Shown: positions 31,376 through 41,040 of the stretch, in pieces
Numbering within the stretch: position 1 is the stretch's first letter
Layout of the letters: each line of letters starts with the position of its first letter
Origin: Acanthosoma haemorrhoidale
Taxonomy: Eukaryota > Arthropoda > Insecta > Hemiptera > Acanthosomatidae
Length of the DNA: 64,000 bases
Direction: 5' to 3'
NCBI GenBank assembly: GCA_930367205.1
Contig: OV884015.1
Span: 77,205,341 to 77,269,340, forward strand
Program-made: the position numbers and the translations under genes
Notes under the pieces: generated by a model
Databases searched by the model: none
The model's input: the letters and a program-made list of their open reading frames with translations, nothing else
Told to the model about the DNA's origin: nothing

Positions 31376-34066
31376 TTATAGCAGGTCACGAGGCCACTGC
31401 CGTTTCAGTCTCCGAGGAGGATTATAGGGATGAGTGACGCAGTGCAGTGACTGTGCTACAGGATTAGGGTGGTTGGAAAGGCTACTGTGGAATTTCGTAA
31501 ACTTGGAAGGGATGAGTTCTAGAATGTAGGGTATATTAAGGTCGTTATGAAGGGTTTTGTTGCTGACATAATAAGGGGCATTTACTATTGTTCTCAGGAC
31601 TTTTGATTGAAAGGATTGGATACGCTTGATGTTCGACTTTTTTGCTGTCCCCCATAGCTCTATTCCGTATGTCCAGATTGGTTTAAGTATAACTTTGTAG
31701 ATTAGTAGTTTATTTTCTATTGAGAGATGGGATGTCCTTTGAAGTAGTCTGTATAGTTGTCCAAAGCGTCTGTTTAGTTCTTGTCTTTTTAGTCTCGTAT
31801 GTGGGTTCCAGGTCAGTCGTTTATCGAGATGGAAGCCTAAATACCGTACTGTCTCGGATACAGGGAGAGGAATAGAATTAAAATAAACTAGTGGACAAGA
31901 CTTGCGACAAAGGGTGAAGGTAATGTGGGAACATTTTGCTTCATTAACTTTGATCCGCCATTGGTTGCACCAATACTCGATCTCGTCAAGGTGTTTTTGA
32001 AGGTTATGGGATGCTATGTCGGGGTCTGGGTTAGATGACAAGACTGCAGTGTCATCTGCAAATGTGGCCAAGAAGGTATTGGGAGTAGAGGGGACATCAG
32101 CGGTGTATAGGTTGTAGAGGATGGGGCCCAGGACACTGCCCTGTGGAACTCCTGCATTTATAGGATAGTAGTTTGAATATTCTAAACCACAGCGGACTTG
32201 GAAGAAGCGGTTTGAAAGGTAGGACTGTAGGATTAGGAAAAGGGTCTGTGGTAAATATCTTTTGAGCTTGTAGAGTAAACCTGCGTGCCAAACCCTGTCA
32301 AAAGCTTGAGCTATATCAAGAAAGGCAGCAGTGCAATACTGTTTGGTTTCAAGGGCTGAGGAGATGTGATCAACAACGCGAAGGCCTTGTTGAGCAGTGG
32401 AATGCCGTTGGCGGAAACCAAATTGGTGTGTAGGAAAAAGGTTTTTGGATTCAATAATTGGAAGTAGACGTTTTAGTAGAAGTTTCTCAAATATTTTTGA
32501 GAGGATAGGGAGTAGGCTTATTGGACGGTAAGATGAGGCGTCATTGGGTGGTTTACCGGGTTTGGCGAATAGGACAATAATGGAATGTTTCCAGAGGAGT
32601 GGGAAGTGCGTAGTTCGGATAATGCAATTATATATATAGGTTAGGAAGATTATGGCTTTAGGAGGAAGTTGTTTGAGAATTTGAGGAGTAAGGAGATCAT
32701 ATCCAGGGGATTTTCGGTAAGGTAAGTTTTTCAAAAGGTATTTGACCTCAGAGGGATTAACGGCTTTTGGTGGAAGAGAGAGAGGAATAGGTGAAGTGAG
32801 GAAATCTTCCACAGTTGTGCTGTGAGTATGGCTTTGATGAGAAAGGTTAGGTGTGAAAGTATGGGTAAGATGCAGAGCAAATTCCTCCGACCTATCCCCA
32901 TCCGAAGCCGCCCAGGACCCATCATCACGACGGAGCGGATGTGAAACAGGTTGATACTTTAGGATTTTTTTGGTTACATTCCACAAGGAGTTATCCCTGG
33001 TAGACAGAGAGGAGAGGTAGGAATTGAAAGAATCGGAACGGAAGGATGCCAATCGCCGCTTTACCAATCGGCAGTACTGATTGTACGAGCGGCGATCGGC
33101 AGGATGCCGGGATCTTTGCCACACTGTTCTGGAGCGGCGTTTGGATAGGATTAGATCTTTAAGATGCTGAGGTAAACTATTATGATTATGAATTTTTGGG
33201 TGACGATGGGGTGACGATGCCTCCCAAGCCGACCTCTGGACCAGAGTAGTGAAAGAATGCACTGCATCGTCCAGGTCTTGGGATGTTTTCAGGGATAATT
33301 TGAGGTTTACGGACTCTGTAAGAAGCTGACGGAAGTGGTCCCAATCGACTGGGCCCCTAATAAATGAAGGAGGAGATAGTTTGTGAATTGGTTTTAGGGA
33401 AATGGTTAATAATAAAGGGCTATGATCGGAGGAGAGGTCATCGAGGCGCTTGAGTGAATAGTTTAGTGTTCCTAAACTATTGTAGAAGAAGAAGTCTAGG
33501 AGATCTGGATTTCGGTTGGGATCTGATGGCCAATAGGTGGCTGTGTCAGGTGAGATCGTGGAGCAATGTTTCCGTGTGAGTGCAGACAGCAAAGCACGTC
33601 CGCGTGTATTCGTGGATCTTGACCCCCAGTGTTGGTGCTTTGCATTAAAGTCCCCACCCACAAGGAAACAATGTCCTATGGAGTCTAGAAAGGAGATGAA
33701 TTGGGAATCGGAAATGGATTTATTGGGAGGGCAGTACACTGATGCTAGAGTAAGGGGGAAAGGGAAGGTGCTGATTGACACTGCAGTGGGCTGAAGGAAA
33801 TCATGTGCTACCAAAGGAACTATGTGATGAGAAATGGAATTATGAACAATGACAGCGGTACCTGCATGAGCTCTTCCATCTGGGTGATCAGTTCGGTAAG
33901 TATGGTACTGTCGAATCGTAAATGATCGTTTGCTAGTAAGTCTTGTTTCAGTAATGAGAGCTACGTCGATGTTTTTGTCGTGGAGTAGTGCTGTCAGTTC
34001 GTTAGTGTGGGTGCGAACACCATTCGCATTCCAAAGGAGAATGGATAAGGAGTCGGAAGGATCCAC
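31376..34066 (-). CDS. ORF2: AP-like endonuclease and reverse transcriptase
   Basis: An 896-residue protein that nicks target DNA and reverse-transcribes the element RNA at the nick. The N-terminal exonuclease-endonuclease-phosphatase-type domain (about 5-220) shows LLWNANG, ITET (Glu40), GGDFNAKH (Asp139, Asn141) and LSSDHSP (Asp214, His215). The RT domain (about 440-760) shows SPGYDLLT, YRPISLLP, motif A FLDIAQAFDRVW (Asp584), AGVPQGSVLGP, and motif C FADD (Asp671, Asp672). All catalytic residues are present. The first codon is GTG, directly after the ORF1 stop. The frame contains no ATG at all, and no other start is available, so translation must depend on reinitiation at a non-AUG codon or on a mutated UAAUG junction. 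No RNase H is seen. Confidence 0.95.
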   Translation of the reverse strand: MDPSDSLSILLWNANGVRTHTNELTALLHDKNIDVALITETRLTSKRSFTIRQYHTYRTDHPDGRAHAGTAVIVHNSISHHIVPLVAHDFLQPTAVSISTFPFPLTLASVYCPPNKSISDSQFISFLDSIGHCFLVGGDFNAKHQHWGSRSTNTRGRALLSALTRKHCSTISPDTATYWPSDPNRNPDLLDFFFYNSLGTLNYSLKRLDDLSSDHSPLLLTISLKPIHKLSPPSFIRGPVDWDHFRQLLTESVNLKLSLKTSQDLDDAVHSFTTLVQRSAWEASSPHRHPKIHNHNSLPQHLKDLILSKRRSRTVWQRSRHPADRRSYNQYCRLVKRRLASFRSDSFNSYLSSLSTRDNSLWNVTKKILKYQPVSHPLRRDDGSWAASDGDRSEEFALHLTHTFTPNLSHQSHTHSTTVEDFLTSPIPLSLPPKAVNPSEVKYLLKNLPYRKSPGYDLLTPQILKQLPPKAIIFLTYIYNCIIRTTHFPLLWKHSIIVLFAKPGKPPNDASSYRPISLLPILSKIFEKLLLKRLLPIIESKNLFPTHQFGFRQRHSTAQQGLRVVDHISSALETKQYCTAAFLDIAQAFDRVWHAGLLYKLKRYLPQTLFLILQSYLSNRFFQVRCGLEYSNYYPINAGVPQGSVLGPILYNLYTADVPSTPNTFLATFADDTAVLSSNPDPDIASHNLQKHLDEIEYWCNQWRIKVNEAKCSHITFTLCRKSCPLVYFNSIPLPVSETVRYLGFHLDKRLTWNPHTRLKRQELNRRFGQLYRLLQRTSHLSIENKLLIYKVILKPIWTYGIELWGTAKKSNIKRIQSFQSKVLRTIVNAPYYVSNKTLHNDLNIPYILELIPSKFTKFHSSLSNHPNPVAQSLHCVTHPYNPPRRLKRQWPRDLL

Positions 34067-35242
34067 TTATGGATTTTGTTTAACGGGGATAAGGTAGGAG
34101 ACCAGATTTGTAAGTAGGGAAATGAGAGGAGTAATTAGGGTTCTGAACTCTGTAAGAAATGAGGTTAAAAGGCTAGTGAGATCCGAAGAACTTGAAGGTG
34201 GAGGAATGTACGAGATGTGTGGCTGAGGATGGGATAGAGTTTGTGGGTTGACGGGATGAACGGAATGCTGGGAAAGGTGATCTTGTGTACAGGGGGTGGG
34301 TGGTGCCTGTGACTGCTCTCTGTTGCGAACGGCATCGGCGAAAGAGACAGTAGTCCTCAAGTTTCTGGCTGGGCCGCTTCTTGCTGCAAGTTTTTCCACT
34401 TCTGGCTGACGGCGTTTATCGGTCCTCAACTTCAGCGTTCTGTAAGCCTCGCAGCCCTTGTAGTTGGCCGGATGGCCTTGCTTGCAAAGTACGCATACCG
34501 CAGGAGATTGTAGGGGCTTTTTGCACAAATCGCTTCTGTGCTGCCCACTACACTTTACACATCTGGGAGGGTGGTGGCAGTAAGATTTCGTGTGCCCATA
34601 TGCCTGACAATTATGGCACTGGACGATGTCTCGTTTGGGGAACGGTTTTTCAACCTGTACCCTTGTATAGTACAGGTGTGTTAGTTCATAAATCTTCTCT
34701 ACTCCAGGTGTTCGCTCGAGATCGACGAAGAACAGTGGTAACGCCGTTTTTATTGATCCCTCTTGTTGTTTATCCTCACGTAACACGTTCGTTATTTGAC
34801 GAACTTTGAATCCAAGAGCAAAGAGTTCATCTTCGATTTCGTCAGCTGGTGTGGTCGGGTGCAAGTTTCTAATTACTACTCGGAGCGAGCGTTCTTGTTT
34901 CAGCTGATAGGTGTGAAAGTCAGCATTGGTTTCGTCCAAATATTTGATAATTGCCCGATAAGTATCGGGAGTGTCCGGAGATATTTTCGTGTCCCGAGAG
35001 CGATTTAGGCACGTATATTTGCCGGTACCAACAATTTTGCTCATTTGTGAGCATAGTAATTTAAAGTTGCTAATATTGCGTACAAATATAGGAGGCGGCT
35101 GGGGCTGTGTTGGAGTTTTGTTGACTTCCATTTCTTCTGCTGGGATATTTTTCAACGCCTCAAAGGTGTTTGGCGTGAAGAAAGGTGACTCTATGGCGGG
35201 ATCATTATTGGATGTGCTGGCCTGTGGAGGTATCTCTTCCAT
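34067..35242 (-). CDS. ORF1: gag-like nucleic-acid-binding protein with three zinc knuckles
   Basis: A 391-residue protein that in this group coats element RNA and carries it to the nucleus and target. A folded region at about 95-205 fits the pre-C2HC domain of Jockey gag proteins (RVVIRNLHP, DEIEDELFALGF). Three knuckles follow: Cys209-Cys212-His217-Cys222, Cys228-Cys231-His235-Cys240 and Cys250-Cys253-His257-Cys264. The tail is proline and serine rich, with a hydrophobic end. It starts at an ATG 50 bp from the element end and stops with TAA one codon before ORF2. Met occurs only at residues 1, 38 and 67. Confidence 0.93.
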   Translation of the reverse strand: MEEIPPQASTSNNDPAIESPFFTPNTFEALKNIPAEEMEVNKTPTQPQPPPIFVRNISNFKLLCSQMSKIVGTGKYTCLNRSRDTKISPDTPDTYRAIIKYLDETNADFHTYQLKQERSLRVVIRNLHPTTPADEIEDELFALGFKVRQITNVLREDKQQEGSIKTALPLFFVDLERTPGVEKIYELTHLYYTRVQVEKPFPKRDIVQCHNCQAYGHTKSYCHHPPRCVKCSGQHRSDLCKKPLQSPAVCVLCKQGHPANYKGCEAYRTLKLRTDKRRQPEVEKLAARSGPARNLRTTVSFADAVRNREQSQAPPTPCTQDHLSQHSVHPVNPQTLSHPQPHISYIPPPSSSSDLTSLLTSFLTEFRTLITPLISLLTNLVSYLIPVKQNP

Positions 35243-35292
35243 GGAACTAGCCGCAGAAGAGGTAATTTGTACATTCCTGGTTGATCGTCTTG

Positions 35293-35303
35293 TTCATTAA
35301 TTT
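35293..35303. repeat. 11-bp TSD of the intact Jockey element, right
   Basis: TTCATTAATTT, identical to 31190-31200. Confidence 0.8.
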
Positions 35304-38300
35304 ATAACATTTAAATGATCAACAACTCTTATTTTTATTCACGTCTGTTACAGTCTTACACTATATTTAATATCTTCTTTTCTGGTTTTCAGGGCCTTAT
35401 GTAAACATACATAATATGCCGACAAATCTGCCATAAACCAATTTGATCAACATTTGATGAACATCAAATACTATAAAACATCAGGCCGAAAAATCAACAA
35501 ATACATCCACTTAAATCAATATTCACAACTATATACACATACACAGTTTGATGACATAAGAGGAATTAGAAAAGCTTAAATTGACTTATTCACAATGGTA
35601 TCAGACTTAATATGAACAAGAAACTAAATTATAAAGAACTCATAAAATACAGCAGAAAGTGAAGAAGAGTTACCCGTGGATTCGTGCCATTTTCAGAATT
35701 ACTTGGATTTCAATTACTACACCATAAAAGAACTTCCTGGTATTTTCGAAATAATTTATTTTATTTGTTCAACCATCTTCAGCATAGTTAAAGTGCTTAA
35801 ACTGTGACTGGAGAACTCTTAAAAGTAAGTCGAATGATAAAGACTTCTATCACGTATATTTTTTTCCCATGTAGTCGCCGTAACCATATTATATTATTTT
35901 CCTGGTTGGAGGTGTCCTTGACTATAATCAAACAACTATGTCTCCCCACAATGTGTATTTATGATCACAATGGTTTTTGGCTCTGGATTTTGTGTAGCAA
36001 GTCAGGCGCTATCCTGATATCTGCTCTAATATAATCCTGCTACTATTATTGATAATGGGAATTGCTTTTGAGTATATAGACACTTCGATGGATCAGAGAG
36101 TTCTTTAAATATATATGTTTTCATGTCAGCCAAAACATATACAACGTATTTATGTAGCTAATAAAAAATATTTAAGTTAGCCAAATTATCAGTCAAAACA
36201 TTAAAACTGGTAATTGAACTCATCCTTAATCTTTTTATGTATTTTTTTTTTCAACTCTATTTCATTATTTTTTTCTAATGAAATGCCATTATACATAGGT
36301 ATGATTTTGGAATGGAGTAAATGGACGTATCGAAGTTTAATAATGTTTTTCATTCTATAAAATTGGGTGATTAAAATATAAATAGTCATTTTTGTTATTG
36401 CTACCTATTGTTTTGGTGAGTTATATTTTCAATAAAGACAAGAACGAGAAAATAAAAGTTTATCCAAAATTAGAGCTTTACGGACCACTGTGCGCTTGCC
36501 GAGAATACCAGGAACTGTGTTGTTATGACGTCGAAGTATTGACGTACTGCTTTTTGTTGATTAATTAAAGTTTTATTGCGTTCCATGAAAAAAAATCGAC
36601 GTATCTAATTAAATTATTTCTGGATATCTCGAGTCAAATGTCCCTTAGGGAATATCGAATTGAATGGTTGTTGTGGGGGGGGGGGGAATAGGGGGACGAA
36701 TGATTGGAATGAAAAATGTCCCCAGATACAGAAGGAAACATCTCATCCGGTAAAAAGCATGGCCATTAGAGAATGATTCTGTGTCACACGTCATCTGTAG
36801 ATAAGGTCACAAGGGGACTCTACTTTCTGAATCCGCTATCCGATAAGTCTTGCGTACTACTCTACTCATCTGCTATTAAACTGTTATCTTTACAACCTAT
36901 TTTAATTATGTGACTTCACCTTAATGAACAATATATATCAATGAAACATTCATTTAATTCAATTCATTATTAATTTAAATCACATTATATATTAACTAAT
37001 TAATCTTATTCTAACGGATTTAATTTAAAAACAAAAGACCATTTTTGATTATGAATAAAGTACAATTTGAATTTAAAAAAAAATATAAATAAAAACAACC
37101 TAACGTTACTAAATAAATAAATTTAAAGAAAACTAGATGGTGATAGAAAAACATTTCTTCTTTAGGCCTTAAGACGTTATGTTTGGTTACTTTATCTATG
37201 TTGGCCATGTTTTGAAGTAATGGATTCTCCATATGTTTACTTTTATTAATAAACTTTTTGGTCTACTGATAATATCTAAGATATAATAAGATTTGAGTAC
37301 TTCATGCAACAACGTACCTATTGTTGTCTTGGACTGTTAAATAATATTATTAGAAACATATTTGGGTTTGTTTGAAGTTTGATGATATTGGCATGACTGA
37401 GTAATATCCAACGAGTTGCTGAGTGAGTTAATATAGGCTTTAGTAATAAATTAATAGTTTAGTCTGTGTATTAAGATTTCTATTGATAAATAGGACAGAT
37501 TAAGTTAACACGTGGCAACAAATATAAATCTTTCAACAGTTGGTGACTTCTGTTATGCAAAACTATCTATGACAACTTTCAAGGCGGTATTAAAAAAATA
37601 AAAATGAGCTAGGTTTTTTCGTTTTATCCCATGATTATTATTATAAATTCATATTTAAGAGTGAACAAATTAAAAATTGCAAATTACTATTGTAATAGTA
37701 TAAACCACAGAAAATAATTAGGTTAATAAAGATTTAAAAAAATCAAATAAATCAAATCACTATCAGAATTTCAGGATAGTTCCCCTAAAATTATGTTTTA
37801 TTTCATTTTTGTTTATATTCCCATTATAATTCAGGAATAAGATATTTGCATTTCAGATTATAGTTTTGAGTCAAACCACAAGAAATTTCACAGAGGACAG
37901 TAAGTGTTTTATTGGTAGCACACTCTGTCAAAAGTTATGACATTGGATTTTGTGTATTCTAATTCAAACAATATTCTGCTAGGAATGTGATGTAGTGTTT
38001 CTCTTTCCAAGACGTACCTGCAAATGAACTAATACCACTTCATTGCTAACTTTATGTAACTAGAGGATACAATATTTACTTCATTTCCATAAATATAAAT
38101 AGTGGCTCCCATATGGCTAGGCTGCCTTCAAGCTCTTTATGAGAGTATTCAAGAATATGGACAATTAAACATGCAAATAAAACCATATTTAAATTTAAAC
38201 CCTATGATGAACTACATTAAAGAAACGAGAATGGCCAATATAAGAATTTGTTTACTTGTCGCTTAGTGCATGAATCATTCTATGCTAGGCCAGACTATCT

Positions 38301-38717
38301 ATAATGGGCTTAGGGTATATTAATTATAATAAACTAAGCAAAATGTTCTCTTTATGGCCTTAAGTTATACTTTCTTTTAATAAAGTCATAAAGATCCTTG
38401 ATGCCGTGTTATTATTTTTATAGACCCTTTAATTAAAGAATGATGTCAGTTTTAGGTACTTAATTGGGAGTTACACCGATTTTATTCTAAATTATTGAAT
38501 CATTATAGATTCTACATAAATGAATCTATTTGAATCTATATGAAGCTATTATAATAATATTGTATAAGAATAAATAATTAGAGAGATAGACTACTGTAAA
38601 TGACCGTGAGGTTTTTTTAGACTGCAGGACTCACTTTCACACAACATGTTAGCCGTGCACAACGGAAAAATCAGCTATCCTTTATAATTTACTAAGGATA
38701 TAATATACGTGATGTAA
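35304..38717. other. AT-rich DNA, no gene seen
   Basis: No frame with recognisable protein features. A G12 run lies at 36675-36686. A TGACGTC motif at about 36526 matches a CREB-type site but is isolated. Confidence 0.5.
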
Positions 38718-38719
38718 TA

Positions 38720-38838
38720 GGGCGGTCTGAAAAGTTTCCGACCTAACAAAGCTTTTAGTTTAGCTTTTATTTCACTAGCTTTCATTTATTTTATTATCAT
38801 CTTCATGTTGAGGTCGGAAACTTTTCAGACCACCAGTG
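38720..38838. mobile_element. 119-bp mariner-type MITE
   Basis: The two ends carry inverted repeats: GGTCTGAAAAGTTTCCGACC at the left and its reverse complement at the right, with TA at both outer flanks (38718-38719, 38839-38840). The left terminal few bases differ from the right (GGGC versus CACTGG). No coding capacity; it must be moved by a transposase made elsewhere. Confidence 0.85.
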
Positions 38839-38840
38839 TA

Positions 38841-39069
38841 GGATAAGTATCATATCCTATTTATCAATAGACATTCTAAACTTAGTTCCCAAACTAGACT
38901 ACTTACTTACAATTTGTTAGTAAAGCCCATAATATTTTTCGCAGTGCCTAGCCTGGAGCTTAGTCATTCACATTAAAAGCTTCTAAGAATAATATTTAAC
39001 AAAGAAAGGTTCACTAAAATAGTTAGGTATCCTCATTATATTCTAGATATTTTTTTTCTTTCATAGCCC
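38841..39069. other. No gene seen
   Basis: AT-rich spacer between the MITE and LINE copy B3. Confidence 0.5.
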
Positions 39070-39253
39070 GTTTAAATTTACAGATAATTATATATAATTA
39101 TAGATCCTCAGGCGAATCTATTCACAAATTATTTTTGTATTTCCAATAGCATCGCTACATTATATACAGGTTTTGTTATTTTATAAAAATGATATAATGA
39201 ATAAACAAGTATAAGGATACACATTATACGTGATTAGACTAAACTGACTAATA
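39070..39253 (-). mobile_element. LINE copy B3, 3'-UTR part
   Basis: Minus-strand match to the B4 3' UTR, including the CCTGTATATAATGTAGC segment and hairpin 2 (39146-39158, outer pair lost). The match stops right where hairpin 1 should begin, at the flank of the inserted C2 element. Confidence 0.8.
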
Positions 39254-39278
39254 AAGGATATGAAAAAAAACAACATAT

Positions 39279-39508
39279 ATATATACAATTTTTGAATTTT
39301 TTTTTTTTTCCTTAGCTCTCAAACTTATAAAAATAGGATGTGGGAAAAATAAAGGAAAATTATTTTGTGCTAATGAGTGCCTTTCACTAAGGGGAGTCCC
39401 CCATTTGAAGGATGTATGAGAAGGATATAGGGTGTGGAATGCCTAAAGGAAATCAGGAAAGGTGGAATCAGGAAGGTAGTGAGAGTCTACCGAGGGATAT
39501 ATACAATT
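39279..39508 (-). mobile_element. SINE-like short element C2 with 12-bp TSD
   Basis: An insertion at 39291-39496 on the minus strand is flanked by a perfect 12-bp TSD, ATATATACAATT (39279-39290 and 39497-39508). The minus strand begins near CCCTCGGTAGACTCTCACTACC-like sequence and ends in GAGAGCTAAGG and an A13 tail, followed by TTCAAA before the TSD. The same unit occurs on the plus strand at 59618-59807, with nearly the same 5' end. Its tail matches LINE C1, so it is probably mobilised by that LINE. Confidence 0.85.
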
Positions 39509-39654
39509 ATAATGCTGCATTACTTTATCTAAAGGATATTTGTTATTTCAACGAGATTCGAACCAAGACTTGTTTTAATGGCGTAAGATTATTACAGAAC
39601 TATTATAAAAAAAAAAATTATAATAACTGAAGCACCATCAAGGATTTCAACCTT
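39509..39654. other. Sequence between C2 and the rest of LINE B3
   Basis: AT-rich, with an A11 run near 39607-39617. It replaces about 230 bp of LINE B3 that should lie here. A B-box-like GGTTCGAATC occurs on the minus strand at about 39552-39561 without a matching A box or cloverleaf. Confidence 0.35.
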
Positions 39655-40010
39655 TCAAGAGAGGTATGTTGGACCACTTTTCACATGATCCCATTCTGGA
39701 AATGTTGGAGGCATTTTGCTGTATTGTCAGTCAAGTGGGTAAATAGTGGGGCACCGTACAGCAGAGCTGGCCAAATTTATAGATCATCAGTTTGAGACGA
39801 AGCGACAGGTTGGGTGAAGTTAGCAAGTAAGCAAGAAAGCCGGTAACAGCTGTATCGTACTTTTTCTATTTTATTACTACAATGAGTAGCGAAATGAAGA
39901 TGCCTATACATTTTTATACCCAGTAATTGAGCTTTCTCAATTCTAGATGTCTTAAGAGCGATAACCAGAAAACCTATAAAAAAATATATTAACATAGCGA
40001 GAATCCATTA
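39655..40010 (-). pseudogene. LINE copy B3, ORF2 C-terminal remnant
   Basis: The minus strand reads PALLYGAPLFTHLTDNTAK and then CLQHFQNGIM, a stop, and KVVQHTSLERLK. This is the LINE B ORF2 region after the RT and it reaches further upstream than copy B4. Stops and frameshifts mark it as dead. Confidence 0.75.
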
Positions 40011-40900
40011 CTTTAAAATATTACATCTACAAATAACCCTAAGACAAGGGGACACTATGTCTGGGGCGGTCGTGAAATGGTCGGTGAATAAGTCAAGTCA
40101 TACGTGCCTACAGGTCTCTTTTGTTGTTGTATATGTCGAATAAAATCGTTAATAGAATTTCCAATGTGAAGTTAAAGGTAGCTCAATTTCTGTTTATTTA
40201 GTTTCAGTAAGATGCTTTGCCCAGTCAATGATCTCGACTTATCAGGTTTTTCCCGACCCCACTGATATAATCTAGAAATGTTTTTCTGTGACAATCTATT
40301 TTTATTTATATTTTTTCCAAAATTAAAATTTTTATGTACTTTTATGATCAATAGCGATGATGTCGTTTTTAGGTTAGATGCATTGCATATTATAATATAA
40401 AATTATATTTTTACTAAGTAAATGTGGGAAATAAATGGATTTTTCATTCGGTAACTTTATATGCATGATAGTCGCTGTACAATGATTACAAATTTCATTC
40501 GGTGACATATATAACGGAGTTAAATAGCAGGTTCAGGGATGTCATACCACTATGCCTGAACGGTGTAGCGGAAACTTCATTTTTCTTTGCAACCTTTTTC
40601 TTTGTAGAATATGTCGAGTGAACAACATAATGAGGCTATAAACGCCCATTTTTCTGACTCCGATTAACTTTTCCTCGCAGACCCAGAACACGTGTTGTTC
40701 CTTTTCCGCTCGTCCTGTACGCTTTCGCTGCAATAAAAAATACTCTTTTAACCTCGACTTAGTAGAACACTTTACATTTATACATGGAATACGCTTTCTA
40801 TACGAAGTATTTCTTAAAGTATTACTAATTTCCTGAAGTATAGAATGCACTGGTTGTTGTTTCTAATCAATAACTTTTTTGTTGTTTCTTGTTTTTGTAA
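40011..40900. other. AT-rich DNA, no gene seen
   Basis: A 102-codon minus-strand frame at 40542-40850 has no recognisable domain. Confidence 0.45.
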
Positions 40901-41040
40901 AGCACCAATATTTCCACATGTGTATCGGCCGGCCTGTTTGTCCTGGTAATTGTGACACGCCCGTTCGGCACATAAATGTGAAATTTTATATCTGGGTTCC
41001 GTTTAATTACTCGACGAAATGAAAAATATTTTCAACTCCA
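40901..41040. other. Possible conserved regulatory block
   Basis: A short stretch of balanced composition with GGTAATTGTGACACG and GTTTAATTACTCGACG, homeodomain-type cores surrounded by AT-rich DNA. It cannot code in any frame over its length. Confidence 0.25.

Larger units (their letters stand above)
31201..35292 (-). mobile_element. Apparently intact Jockey-type non-LTR retrotransposon, about 4.09 kb
   Basis: Minus-strand element with a 50-bp 5' UTR (35292-35243), ORF1 (gag-like), ORF2 (endonuclease plus reverse transcriptase), a short 3' UTR with an AATAAA-like signal near 31221, and a short poly-A tail. Perfect TSDs on both sides and two long uninterrupted ORFs point to a recent insertion. 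There is no RNase H domain after the RT, fitting the Jockey group. Compared with copies 1 and 2 its 3' UTR lacks about 180 bp, so it is not the direct source of those copies. Confidence 0.92.

Noticed and set aside
33537..33794. 85-codon plus-strand frame
   Set aside because: Antisense to the endonuclease domain of ORF2.
34381..35300. Plus-strand frames of 142, 70 and 109 codons
   Set aside because: They lie antisense to ORF1 of the intact retrotransposon and have no domain; they are shadows of it.
39552..39561. GGTTCGAATC on the minus strand as a tRNA or SINE B box
   Set aside because: No A box at the right distance and no cloverleaf could be drawn.
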